Source of the DNA: Halobacillus litoralis
GTDB lineage: Bacteria; Bacillota; Bacilli; Bacillales; Halobacillaceae
Direction of reading: 5' to 3'
Assembly (NCBI RefSeq): GCF_009856415.1
Contig: NZ_WMEZ01000002.1
Coordinates: forward strand, 682,001-746,000
Length of the DNA stretch: 64,000 nucleotides
Under the pieces are notes generated by a model. That model saw only the letters and a list, made by a program, of their open reading frames with translations, was not told the origin of the DNA and did no database searches. Positions within the stretch are counted from its first letter, which is position 1; each line of letters starts with the position of its first letter. This document shows positions 54,535 to 62,758 of the stretch, piece after piece. The position numbers and the translations under genes are program-made.

Positions 54535-55177
54535 TGCTCCCTATACTTGAAGACTCAGTTTCGAGACATTTGTTGTATGGATGGGGCGGAGGGGAATAGC
54601 TCGCTTTCCGCGGGAGCGCGGTGAGCCTCCTCGGACGGCGTCCTGTGGGGTCTCACCATGCATTTTTTCCTCTTTGATATCCGGTTCCGGCACCTAGCGG
54701 CTAGTAAGACTTCCCTCGCTTCTGTACGATAAGTCAACATCGAATCACTCCGTTCTTCGTGTTTCCTTTATCTCCGCCAGCTCAGTCCAGTCCATACGCC
54801 ACTGAACGAGGCGCCTCCACACTTAAGATAGGAGTCTCGCCATTCCCCTCCGCCCCTTTACCAAATAAACTTCTCGAAACCACTTCCGAAAAAAGAAGGT
54901 TTTACTCCTGAGGAAAGTGAAGCAATATGGATTCTCCAACCGCTATTCTGAATGATAAAGCCTGTTATAGAGCGCTTTATGCTTATAACACCAGGATAGT
55001 GGAAGACATTCTCCCCCGGTGTAAGGGTTCGTTACCCACATACGACGAACGGGTTGGCTGGGAAGCTGTGAGACTCCCCCACAGAAAAGCGAGTAGCTTC
55101 CCAGCCAGCCCTGACGCTCATCCAAAGCAACGAACCCGAAAAACATCTCGAATCTGAGTCTTCAAGTATCCTGCCAT
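54535..55177. repeat. MITE-like composite palindromic element, copy 5 (nested insertion, short module 2)
   Basis: About 643 bp. The left end is GCTCCCTATACTTGAAGACT then CAGTTTCGAGAC; the right end is CATCTCGAATCTGAGTCTTC then AAGTATCCTGCCA. Module 1 (54580-54858) is split by a 160-bp insertion. Module 2 (55050-55113) keeps the arms (GGCTGGGAAGCT and AGCTTCCCAGCC) but lacks its 55-bp tip. Confidence 0.85.
54671..54830. repeat. Foreign insertion inside module 1 of copy 5
   Basis: Against the copy at 12459, this stretch replaces a five-base TGCGG loop between ACTCC and GGAAAAA (reading module 1 forward). It contains GAGGCGCCTCGTTCAGTGGC and TACTAGCCGCTAGGTGCCGG on the minus strand, with related GGCGCC/GGTGCC ends. 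No other copy occurs in the window. It resembles a second dispersed Bacillaceae repeat family (from memory, unproven). Confidence 0.6.
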
Positions 55178-55193
55178 TTAGCGAAATAAAAAA

Positions 55194-55218
55194 AGAACTT
55201 TCCAATAAGGAAAGTTCT
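55194..55218 (-). terminator. Terminator after kynA
   Basis: AGAACTTTCC...GGAAAGTTCT; on the minus strand it is followed by TTTTTTT. It includes the first bases of the stop codon. Confidence 0.9.
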
Positions 55219-56053
55219 AGATGTTGGTGCGGACGTCCCATAGTTCGGGGAAGAAACGGTGATCGAGGACTTTCTTTAAGTAGCCGACCCCTGAAGAGCC
55301 GCCTGTACCTTTTTTGTGACCGATGATCCGTTCCACGGTTTTCATGTGACGGAAGCGCCATTGCTGGAGGCTGTCTTCAATGTCAACAAGCTTCTCCCCT
55401 AATTGGTACAAATCCCAGTATTGTTCCACATCTTTATAGACATTCGTCCAGGCAGCTTCTACGCTGGAGTCTTTTTCATACAGCTGTGTGTAATCGCGGT
55501 CCAACAATTTTTCTGAAATCGGAAAACCGGAATCCGATAACTTCTCAATGGCAGCATCGTAAAGGCTTGGTGCACGATAAGCCGATTCAAGTCGATGGTG
55601 TAGATCGGGATCTTTTTCGTATATTTTTAACACGTGAGGGGTTTTATAACCCAGTGCAAATTCAATCATTCTGTACTGATAGGATTGGAAGCCGGAAGCT
55701 TGTCCTAGGTGATCACGGAACTCCATATATTCTGAAGGCGTCAATGTTGATAGGACATCCCACGCTTGGATGATCTGTTTCTGTATGCTCGATACCCGCG
55801 CCAGCATCTTAAAAGCCGCCTGCATGTGATCTTTTCTGATGGCTTCTATAGCTGCATGAAGTTCGTGTAAAGTCAGCTTCATCCACAGTTCACTGACTTG
55901 ATGAATGATAATGAAAAGCATCTCATCATGATGAGAGGATAAACGATTTTGCGCAGAAAGCAGTTCATCCAAGTTCAAGTATTCACCATAGGTCATCCGG
56001 CTGGAAAAATCAGTATGGATATTCTCGTTGCTATCATTTTTATGATTGGTCAC
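55217..56053 (-). CDS. kynA: Tryptophan 2,3-dioxygenase
   Basis: 278 residues, usual length. Opens dioxygen on tryptophan with haem to give N-formylkynurenine, feeding kynB and kynU at 6909-8830. Typical blocks: [16 protein letters not shown], the haem-side [36 protein letters not shown], and the C-terminal [20 protein letters not shown] then SSGVGYLK. I chose the GTG at 56053 with GAAGGAGGG upstream; a GTG at 56083 in the same frame has no such site. It starts 13 bp after the DUF4166 gene. Confidence 0.95.
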   Translation of the reverse strand: MTNHKNDSNENIHTDFSSRMTYGEYLNLDELLSAQNRLSSHHDEMLFIIIHQVSELWMKLTLHELHAAIEAIRKDHMQAAFKMLARVSSIQKQIIQAWDVLSTLTPSEYMEFRDHLGQASGFQSYQYRMIEFALGYKTPHVLKIYEKDPDLHHRLESAYRAPSLYDAAIEKLSDSGFPISEKLLDRDYTQLYEKDSSVEAAWTNVYKDVEQYWDLYQLGEKLVDIEDSLQQWRFRHMKTVERIIGHKKGTGGSSGVGYLKKVLDHRFFPELWDVRTNI

Positions 56054-56066
56054 TGGTGTCCCTCCT

Positions 56067-56711
56067 TCAATCCAATACGCCACGTTCAGGAATGTTGGAA
56101 AAAGTCATCGGTAAGAATTCCGTATGTACCGTTCCCTCATACATAAGAAGCGTTCCTAAAACAGGGTGCTCTGCGTGCACATGGACACGAAAAGCTTGTT
56201 CCTCTTCATCATAATGTTCGTACACGCTGGTAGTCGGATTGGCCATAGACATAAGACCATCCACATTTATTGCTTTCGACTCCATATATAGTCCACCTTC
56301 AGCTGTGACATGGAGCTCCAGCTCGGTTTGGATGAGTCCTGTCTTTCCTAGATCATCCACGATGCAACCTTTCTCTTCATCAAACCGCATCGCTGCATCA
56401 AAACCCCGAATAGAGTAAGGGAAGAAAAATCTCCGAATCCAGCTGATCGTCTCACGTCCTCTTTCATCTACATAAATATAATTCTCAAGGGTGAACGGGA
56501 CATCCTTTCCTCGTTCTGCAAAGACAAGGTGATCTTTTGTTCCCACCTGAAGGAAAGGACGCAGTAAAGGATGAGTCCCTCTGATCTCCGTCATTCTCCC
56601 TTGCCCAAGAATCATTAGATTTTGTTTACTTGTCAAACCGTACTTCTTTTGAAGCTCGGGATGAAGATGATGGAATTGCTCACCTAGTGCTCGATAAAAA
56701 ATCGACTTCAT
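56067..56711 (-). CDS. DUF4166 protein in operon with kynA
   Basis: 214 residues. [20 protein letters not shown] and [21 protein letters not shown]-type beta-rich sequence match DUF4166, found alone or at the end of YndJ-like proteins. Function unknown; no signal peptide and no membrane helix. It is directly followed by kynA, so the pair is surely one operon. A role in tryptophan breakdown is only a guess from position. AGGAGGAG precedes the ATG. Confidence 0.85.
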   Translation of the reverse strand: MKSIFYRALGEQFHHLHPELQKKYGLTSKQNLMILGQGRMTEIRGTHPLLRPFLQVGTKDHLVFAERGKDVPFTLENYIYVDERGRETISWIRRFFFPYSIRGFDAAMRFDEEKGCIVDDLGKTGLIQTELELHVTAEGGLYMESKAINVDGLMSMANPTTSVYEHYDEEEQAFRVHVHAEHPVLGTLLMYEGTVHTEFLPMTFSNIPERGVLD

Positions 56712-56938
56712 GGAAAAACTCCTCCTAAATCAGGCTGCCATCCAATTTTATTTGTGGATGGTTATCAAATATTTACCCCGTGCCATTTATGTAACGTTCC
56801 ATATTTAAACTGGGTAAATAAAAAAGGTATGAATGGATTCAAATCAGAATATGGTTTCATTTAGAAACCTATTTTCTTTGATGTATGTAATGGCATTATA
56901 GCATAAGTAACCGCTTCCCATTAAACATGCAACGAAAT

Positions 56939-56962
56939 AAGACCTGCCTTTCAGCAGGTCTT
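56939..56962 (-). terminator. Terminator about 170 bp past the RQC-like gene
   Basis: AAGACCTGC...GCAGGTCTT stem; on the minus strand it is followed by ATTTCG, so the T-run is weak. It could end the RQC-like gene's transcript or a small RNA. Confidence 0.6.
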
Positions 56963-57031
56963 TAAGCTTGTGTTTGAGGAATAGCAATGGTTCCATAAAA
57001 ATGTTTTCCGCATTTCATTCGAAGAGTGCCA

Positions 57032-57111
57032 GGGGTGCAGACGTTTGTAACATGAGCCGCTCTGAGATTCAGTAAAGGCTACCCGCCCACGACTTTACTT
57101 GTGCATCCCGT
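57032..57111. other. Candidate structured RNA/DNA between gene and terminator
   Basis: GGGGTGCA and TGCATCCC (8 bp with one wobble) close a region that contains a second stem, AGTAAAG...CTTTACT. It is richer in GC than its surroundings and non-coding. On the minus strand it lies in the 3' region of the RQC-like gene, ahead of the terminator at 56939. I found no known RNA family that fits fully. Confidence 0.4.
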
Positions 57112-57133
57112 CCTCCCCCCTGCAGAAACACAA

Positions 57134-58660
57134 TTACATGACTTCTTCTGCGTAGTCACTTATGGAGTAGCCTTTTTGTTGTTTCATAAGCCATCCTTGT
57201 TTTTCGAGCTGGTTGAAAAGTTTTTGAATATGTTTTTCAGGCCAATTTGAGAGGATGCCAAACCATCGTGTTTCGTGTAAATGAAGCTTCCTCAGCTTGT
57301 TGGTTGCTTTCCCAGCAAGCACTTGTACCAAGGTATGGGCTGGATAATCTGTTCCGTAATAATAGATCAAGTCCAGCACCTGTTGAGTTTCTGCATACGT
57401 CAGCGTTCTCCCTTTGACGGTAATGATGATGTCATCCTCTTCATAACGAACCTCACTCAACTTATTTTTCAACTCTTCTAAAACATGGCTTGTCATCGGA
57501 TATACATTTTCTGGAACAATTTTTTGCCAATCCCGTAGTTCTTTCAACATTCTTACGTCGTCGAGCTGAATTCCAGAAAGCCATATCAGCTCAGATTCAG
57601 ACGTACGGTCCGGGATCCGACTCCGATTTAACTTATCGTACATGTAGAGAAGTGGGTGCGTTTCCATATCTTCTACTTTACGTTGATAACGTTGAATCTG
57701 TTTGACAAGATCTAAACTCTCATCGAGCGTTTTCCTGGCGACAGTCAACTGTTTTTTCAAACCCCTTAACTGAATCAGTTGATCAAGGAGGCGCTGGTTT
57801 TGTTCAGCGATCTCATTGAACTGTTTCTCAATGGTCATGACGCGCTTTGTGGCTCGATCTACATCGAATTCCTCTTCAAGAGCAACCCTGTCTTCATCGA
57901 TATAATAATGCAGAGTATAATCGCATCGTTCACAAGAACAACAGATGCAGCGCTCCTTCGAAAGAAAGGTGAGAGATTTAGTATGTGAACAGCTCTCTCC
58001 CCTCCCCTCCAACCAATCTGCCGGTAAAGTGCGGAAAGGACGCATAACGATGCTGACTCTATGACGCCAATAAGCCACATCTTCCGGGTAATTAAGAACA
58101 GAAAGGAGAGCGGATTGGTTCATGACCTCAACCGCATCAATGACGTCCCTTTTTTCATGGAACAATCGTACAATCGGATGATTGTGAAAAGCAGCAGATA
58201 TTCTATCAATCCAATCTTTGCGGTCGTTCTCACTTATATGTGATAAAAACAGATAGTCCTCAAGTACTTCCCCAACGTGTTCATAAAGTTGTTCCGCGGA
58301 GAGTTGAGTAAAATCTGTACTATATAAAAACTCTTCTTTTAAAGGTAGTCCATGATCTTCTGGCAAGGACCTCCATAAAAACAATTCTGGGCGCAACAAA
58401 TGTGGATGAATCGTCTCTTCTTTTTCAAAAGAAACCGGTAGGACAGCTCTTCCTGACAACCCTAGGAAGGGGCGAATTTTCGCAACATCAAGAGATTTGT
58501 CGTTGATTTGATCCACGATTGCGTCGTTAAGCCTGGATAGTAACCCCCGTTCAGTTTTATGTCCGATCGACCGGATTTGTTTGTTCTTCTTTCCGATCGG
58601 TGCAAGTACTACATACGGGTATCGTTGATCCTGGTAAGCAATCCTGTTTGGCAGTCCCAT
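57134..58660 (-). CDS. RQC-like DNA-binding protein with cysteine cluster
   Basis: 508 residues, no helicase motor. The last ~85 residues (LIYYYGTDYPAHTLVQVLAG, then RKLHLHETRWFGILSNWPEK and HIQKLFNQLEKQGWLMKQQK) read like the RQC winged helix of RecQ helicases, including the basic start and the final helix-wing. In the middle is a metal-type cluster, CSHTKSL...CICCSCERC (about 233-253), then a coiled coil (about 285-345). NCBI uses the name RQC-minor for stand-alone RQC proteins; I think this belongs there, from memory. It is a single gene with AAAGGGG before the ATG. Role unknown; binding of branched or stalled DNA is an inference. Confidence 0.75.
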   Translation of the reverse strand: MGLPNRIAYQDQRYPYVVLAPIGKKNKQIRSIGHKTERGLLSRLNDAIVDQINDKSLDVAKIRPFLGLSGRAVLPVSFEKEETIHPHLLRPELFLWRSLPEDHGLPLKEEFLYSTDFTQLSAEQLYEHVGEVLEDYLFLSHISENDRKDWIDRISAAFHNHPIVRLFHEKRDVIDAVEVMNQSALLSVLNYPEDVAYWRHRVSIVMRPFRTLPADWLEGRGESCSHTKSLTFLSKERCICCSCERCDYTLHYYIDEDRVALEEEFDVDRATKRVMTIEKQFNEIAEQNQRLLDQLIQLRGLKKQLTVARKTLDESLDLVKQIQRYQRKVEDMETHPLLYMYDKLNRSRIPDRTSESELIWLSGIQLDDVRMLKELRDWQKIVPENVYPMTSHVLEELKNKLSEVRYEEDDIIITVKGRTLTYAETQQVLDLIYYYGTDYPAHTLVQVLAGKATNKLRKLHLHETRWFGILSNWPEKHIQKLFNQLEKQGWLMKQQKGYSISDYAEEVM

Positions 58661-58742
58661 AATGATTCCCCTTTGAATAAGGATTTACTACTATTATAGA
58701 AAAAGTATTACGATGTACCAATAAATATAAGTAAAATGGGCG

Positions 58743-59441
58743 TCATACTGTTAAAATTTCCACGGAATACCCAATGAACAGCCCCGTTTCTATGACACCC
58801 GGGATCGCACTTAACTCTTTTTCCAACGTATCGGGTATATGAGCAAACCTTACATCCATCAGCACATTGCCGGCCTCGGTCAATACCGGCCCGTCCTTCG
58901 CTGTCGCCATACGCAGCTGCACGTGTTCACAATCAAAAGTTTGAAGGGCTGTTTCTACAAGATGGACTGCTCGTGGATCCACTTCTAATGGAACCGCAAA
59001 CTTCTTCCCAAGCTTTTCGACATGCTTGCTTTCATCTACTAAAATATACGTCTTTGCCGCACTTGCCATCACAAGCTTTTCAGCAAAAAGAGCGCCCCCT
59101 CTTCCTTTGATGAGACGTTGTTTCCCATCCACCTCGTCTGCCCCATCAAATCCCCAATCCGGTTGATGGTTTAGCAGGGAAGTGATCGTCAGGCCGTAGT
59201 AACTACAGTTCATTTCTGCCTCTTTAGAAGTAGGAATTGCCAGGATCTCCAGCCTATCCTCAGCGACTCTTTCGGCAATCTTTTCGAGAGCAAGAAATGA
59301 TGTCGAACCTGACCCGATGCCAATGACATCTCCATCTTTTACAAAACGGCTCACTTTTTGAGCGACTTCATCTTTTCGATCACGATTTGATATCTCCCCT
59401 GACCACACTGGCTGTTCAGCGAGATTATTCTTCCATTTCAC
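58743..59441 (-). CDS. rpiA: Ribose-5-phosphate isomerase A
   Basis: 232 residues. GDVIGIGSGSTSFLALEKIA binds phosphate, DWGFDGADEVDGKQRLIKGR is the catalytic signature, and GRGGALFAEKLV with DESKHVEKLG follows. It interconverts ribose-5-phosphate and ribulose-5-phosphate. The frame opens at GTG 59450, but AGAGG is better spaced for GTG 59441 (VKWKNNLAEQP). Single gene, no clear terminator. Confidence 0.95.
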   Translation of the reverse strand: MKWKNNLAEQPVWSGEISNRDRKDEVAQKVSRFVKDGDVIGIGSGSTSFLALEKIAERVAEDRLEILAIPTSKEAEMNCSYYGLTITSLLNHQPDWGFDGADEVDGKQRLIKGRGGALFAEKLVMASAAKTYILVDESKHVEKLGKKFAVPLEVDPRAVHLVETALQTFDCEHVQLRMATAKDGPVLTEAGNVLMDVRFAHIPDTLEKELSAIPGVIETGLFIGYSVEILTV

Positions 59442-59549
59442 AGGTATCACCTCTTTCTTTGGTATTCCCGAATGACTTGGAAAACAAGCATGGGTGGTAA
59501 AGAAAGTGTATCAGATCAAGAAGCCTCTTCTCCTCTCAACGCCAAAACT

Positions 59550-59579
59550 TTGTCATTCTTAACGTATTCTTCACATAAA
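59550..59579 (+). promoter_or_regulatory. Possible promoter for the small membrane peptide
   Basis: TTGTCA (59550) and CATAAA (59574), 18 bp apart. Each box is near consensus and lies upstream of the tiny gene. Confidence 0.4.
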
Positions 59580-59618
59580 TATAAGGTAATCCATTTTTCT
59601 AGAAAGAAGGGGATGGAA

Positions 59619-59699
59619 TTGAAACGAGTGTACTGGAAGTTGTTCATCTTCTATCTCATCCTCATCTCAGCCATCATACTCGTCACACTAAATCAATAA
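59619..59699 (+). CDS. Small single-helix membrane peptide, 26 residues
   Basis: Reads KRVYWKLFIFYLILISAIIL then VTLNQ after the first codon. A short positive start is followed by an unbroken hydrophobic helix of about 18 residues, a layout common among regulatory or toxin-like membrane peptides. AGAAGGGG is about seven bases before the TTG at 59619; the ATG at 59613 is too close to it but would add only two residues. A possible promoter lies upstream. No homologue is known to me and the composition could be chance. Confidence 0.45.
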   Translation: MKRVYWKLFIFYLILISAIILVTLNQ

Positions 59700-59714
59700 C
59701 ATACTCCTCCATAA

Positions 59715-60264
59715 AAGCTCCCTATTCTTGAAGACTCAGTTTCGAGACAATTGTGAGGTTCTAGGGGCTTTGGGAAAAGGTTCGCTTTCCATGGGGCGGG
59801 CGGTGAGCCTCCTCAGGCTACGCCTTCCGGGGTCTCACCTGTCCCACACGTCCCATAGGAGTCTCACCGTTTCCCTCCGCCCCTTTACCATATAAGTGTC
59901 TCGAAACTACATTTAAAATAAGCAGCTTTTATCCTAGTAAAAACAAAAGAATAACTAACTACAACGGTGACTATTTCAGGTGCGTAAAGCTTGCTATATA
60001 GCGTTTTACGCATATAATACCATGGGAGTGGAAGACACTCTCCCCGGTAAAGGCGTCCGTTTCTCCTTTACATCTAAAGGGGTGGATGGGAAGCTGCGAG
60101 ACTCCCGTGGGAGAAAGGAGATAGGCGAGATCCCGCAGGACGTAGTCCGAGGAAGCTCGGCGCTCCCCCACAGAAAAGCGAGTTGCTTCGCAGCCACCCC
60201 TAACGCTCAACATGGCAACGAACCACGAAACATCTCGAAATTGAGTCTTCAACAATCCTGCCAT
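59715..60264. repeat. MITE-like composite palindromic element, copy 6
   Basis: About 550 bp. The left end is AAGCTCCCTATTCTTGAAGA then CTCAGTTTCGAGAC; the right end is CATCTCGAAATTGAGTCTTC then AACAATCCTGCCA. Module 1 (59764-59884) comes first, then module 2 (60079-60200) in full length, so it is the reference order in reverse. Module 1 is nearly identical to that of copy 1 (GCTTTCCATGGGGCGGGCGG and CACCTGTCCCACACGTCCCA shared). Confidence 0.87.
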
Positions 60265-60311
60265 ATTGTTGAACAAGCGTTTAATTAATGTTGAGTTTTC
60301 TATATATCCAA

Positions 60312-60342
60312 AAAACCTCGACCGCTCCATGGTCGAGGTTTT
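60312..60342 (-). terminator. Terminator of the lia operon
   Basis: AAAACCTCGACC...GGTCGAGGTTTT; on the minus strand it is followed by TTGG. It overlaps the liaR stop codon. Confidence 0.85.
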
Positions 60343-60973
60343 ACTTGATTAAGTCGTGTTTGAAGGCATAGATGACCGCCTGGGTACGGTCGGAAACTTG
60401 GAGTTTTCCAAGGATGTTGCTGACGTGTACCTTTACGGTTTTCAGGGCAATGAACAATTGATCGGAGATTTCCTGGTTGGTCTTCCCTTCCGCCATTAAT
60501 AGAAGAACTTCTTTTTCTCTTCCCGTAAGTTGGTCGTGAAGTTCAGCGCCATCTGGCGTCCGCATTTTTGTCATGATTTTCCCTGTCACTTCAGGTTCTA
60601 GGATGGACTGGCCTGCGTATGTAGAACGAATGGCCTTGGCGATTTCTTCTGCCTTTGAAGTTTTGAGCATATAGCTCGTCGCTCCCGCTTCGAGTGCCGG
60701 GTACACTTTTTCATCATCTAGAAAACTTGTGACGATAATGACTTTGGCTTCCGGCCATTGTTCAGTAATCCGCTTCGTCGCTTCAATACCATCCATCTCG
60801 TCCATGACCAAGTCCATCAAAATGATATCAGGACGATGTTCCAATGCAAGGTCCACAGCTGCTTTTCCATCGTCTGCTTCCGCAATAACTTCGATATCTG
60901 ATTGTGCAGATAAGTATGCTGATACACCGATGCGCACCATTTCATGATCATCAGCAAATAAAACGGTAATCAT
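60341..60973 (-). CDS. liaR: Response regulator LiaR (NarL family)
   Basis: 210 residues. Receiver: acid pair LFADDHEM, phospho-Asp in DIILMDLVMDEMDGIEATKR, and Lys in SYMLKTSKAEEI. C-terminal LuxR-type helix-turn-helix: LTGREKEVLLLMAEGKTNQE then ISDQLFIALKTVKVHVSNIL. LiaR activates liaIH when the cell envelope is attacked, for example by bacitracin. The start overlaps the liaS stop by four bases. Last gene of liaIHFSR. Confidence 0.95.
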   Translation of the reverse strand: MITVLFADDHEMVRIGVSAYLSAQSDIEVIAEADDGKAAVDLALEHRPDIILMDLVMDEMDGIEATKRITEQWPEAKVIIVTSFLDDEKVYPALEAGATSYMLKTSKAEEIAKAIRSTYAGQSILEPEVTGKIMTKMRTPDGAELHDQLTGREKEVLLLMAEGKTNQEISDQLFIALKTVKVHVSNILGKLQVSDRTQAVIYAFKHDLIK

Positions 60974-62010
60974 TCTTCTTCGCCTCCTTTTATCCGATGG
61001 GGAACCTTCACTTCTAGCCGAGTGCCCTGTTCCCTCACGCTTACCACCTTTAATGTCCCTCCAATTTCAAACGCTCGTTCCTGCATGTTTTGCAGTCCAT
61101 ATGAGCTTGTCTTCGCTTCTTCTACATTAAAACCGATGCCATCATCCACGATACGCAGGATGACGTTTTGATCCCTTTCTATCAACATGACATTTAAGGA
61201 ATGAGCTTTTGCATGCCTTAAGGTATTTGAAACCGATTCTTGAAGAATCCGGAATAGCTGATCTTCGATGCCTTTTTCAAGGTTCAGAGGTTCCACGGAC
61301 CATTCAATTTCCATCGGTACTTTTTGTGTGAGTTCATAAAGCAGTTCTTCTGCTCCTTCCGATAGAGACTTATCCTTGAGGGCTACTGGCCTTAAATGCA
61401 GAAGTAGAGCTCTCATTTCAAGCTGAGACTGATGAATCATGCGTTCAACCATCTGCATTTGTTTTTTCGTTGCCTGCCAATCATCCGAATCGGTTTCGTT
61501 AATGGCAGACATCATCATGGAAGCTGCAAATAATTGCTGACTGACGGAATCATGAAGTTCTCTCGCAAGCCGGTTCCTTTCCTGGATCACCACTTCCTGC
61601 AGACTCTTCTCACGTTCTTCCGCTCTCTCTGTAACCATACGTTGAGCAAGCTCTGTTTGTTTCGTCATTCTCTCTTCCAGTTGTTTAAGAGCGATGTCGA
61701 TCTGCTCTATCTCTTTCAAATCAACCTCTTCTTCCACAAGTTCATTTCCCTTTGTCAATTCTGACACGCGATGTTCGATGTTGAAGAGCTGCCTGCGCCA
61801 AAACCACCCCTGGATGACGCCGACTACAAATCCAAAAGATAAAGAAATGAATAAAACAAAGAAAATATAAGGAAGATCAAAAACATCCCTTTCCAGGAGA
61901 TCTCCCCACGAGTCAAAAGGAAAGGCATAGAACGTAATGGCCAGCAACAGAATGGTGAACCCCAAAAAAGTCAGGGTGCCTGACAACAATTGTCTCTGCC
62001 ATACATTCAT
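60970..62010 (-). CDS. liaS: Sensor histidine kinase LiaS
   Basis: 346 residues. Two membrane helices near the N-terminus (LLSGTLTFLGFTILLLAITF and YIFFVLFISLSFGFVVGVIQ) with a very short outer loop, typical of intramembrane-sensing kinases. A HAMP-like linker is followed by the HisKA_3 dimer helix with phospho-His in RNRLARELHDSVSQQLFAAS, then the ATPase end (ILRIVDDGIGFNVEEA, SYGLQNMQERAFEIGG). It pairs with LiaR and is held off by LiaF. Overlaps liaF by four bases. Confidence 0.95.
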   Translation of the reverse strand: MNVWQRQLLSGTLTFLGFTILLLAITFYAFPFDSWGDLLERDVFDLPYIFFVLFISLSFGFVVGVIQGWFWRRQLFNIEHRVSELTKGNELVEEEVDLKEIEQIDIALKQLEERMTKQTELAQRMVTERAEEREKSLQEVVIQERNRLARELHDSVSQQLFAASMMMSAINETDSDDWQATKKQMQMVERMIHQSQLEMRALLLHLRPVALKDKSLSEGAEELLYELTQKVPMEIEWSVEPLNLEKGIEDQLFRILQESVSNTLRHAKAHSLNVMLIERDQNVILRIVDDGIGFNVEEAKTSSYGLQNMQERAFEIGGTLKVVSVREQGTRLEVKVPHRIKGGEEE

Positions 62011-62726
62011 ACGCGCTTCACCTCAAGTTCTCCGGAAACCATAGACGTGATAATTTTCACGCGTGGCTTTTCTTTTCGATACCCTTCGGTTTGATAGGAG
62101 ATCACCTGGTTGAACACTTTCGACTTCTTATATTGAAAGATGGCAGCACGTCCAATGAGAGCACTATGATGAATACTTACCTCTACTTCATAAGGGACAT
62201 AAACGGTCAGGTTCCCAATCCATTGGCGTATGGAAATGACGGCCTCATCGTGAGGAAGGACCGTCTGACTCAAATCCACGATTTTGTCCCCAAACCCACC
62301 ATGGATGTTGATATCCTTCCATTCGTAAGAAGTTTTTGGTGTAGCATCATCTCCAAAAAACTTTTGCCTTAGTAATGGTTCCTGCTCCGGGAGCTCCTGG
62401 TGGTAATCAATGATCTCGGGTTGGATGTGTTCCGGCTTTTCTCTTGATTTGAAGTAATCCCTTAGGAACATGAGAATCAATGCGATGACCAGAAATCTTA
62501 CAGCAATCATACTTAATACAGTGAAGATTAAACTGATCAACCCAATCCAGAAAAGGATTTTCCTCCATAATGGACGATAGTTTTTCCATCCGATATACAT
62601 AAGGACTCCGGAAAAAACGACAGAAAATACAAGTCCTCCGTTGAAAAAGACAATTTCCACAACGAGGAGAATCACCCCTATGATTAAAATCGTGTTGATC
62701 GTATCGGTTGAAAGCTTTTTAAGCAT
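62007..62726 (-). CDS. liaF: LiaF, inhibitor of the Lia two-component system
   Basis: 239 residues. Several N-terminal membrane helices (NTILIIGVILLVVEIVFFNG; VFSVVFSGVLMYIGW; ILFWIGLISLIFTVLSMI; RFLVIALILMFLRDYF) are followed by a soluble C-terminal beta domain (DINIHGGFGDKIVDLSQTVL, AVISIRQWIGNLTVYVPYEV). LiaF keeps LiaS inactive without stress. The ATG at 62726 is better spaced from GAGGGGG than the one at 62735. Confidence 0.94.
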   Translation of the reverse strand: MLKKLSTDTINTILIIGVILLVVEIVFFNGGLVFSVVFSGVLMYIGWKNYRPLWRKILFWIGLISLIFTVLSMIAVRFLVIALILMFLRDYFKSREKPEHIQPEIIDYHQELPEQEPLLRQKFFGDDATPKTSYEWKDINIHGGFGDKIVDLSQTVLPHDEAVISIRQWIGNLTVYVPYEVEVSIHHSALIGRAAIFQYKKSKVFNQVISYQTEGYRKEKPRVKIITSMVSGELEVKRV

Positions 62727-62758
62727 AAAGGTCATCCCCCTCTCTTAAATCGATAAAG

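Noticed and set aside
54555-54740. A 61-residue minus-strand ORF starting MLTYRTEAREVLLAARCRNR
   Set aside because: It runs from the nested insertion into module 1; the join would not exist without the insertion.
57032-57111. TPP riboswitch on the plus strand
   Set aside because: GGGGTGC, CTGAGAT and ACCC are in the right order for the 5' half, but the essential second half (CTGG-TAAT-CCAGCG type) is missing and no plus-strand gene follows.
59971-60330. ORFs of 100-120 residues on both strands in repeat copy 6, with look-alikes in copies 3 and 4
   Set aside because: The shared peptide (such as ASSDYVLRDLAYLLSPTGVS) comes from module 2 itself, occurs on both strands, and has no ribosome site.
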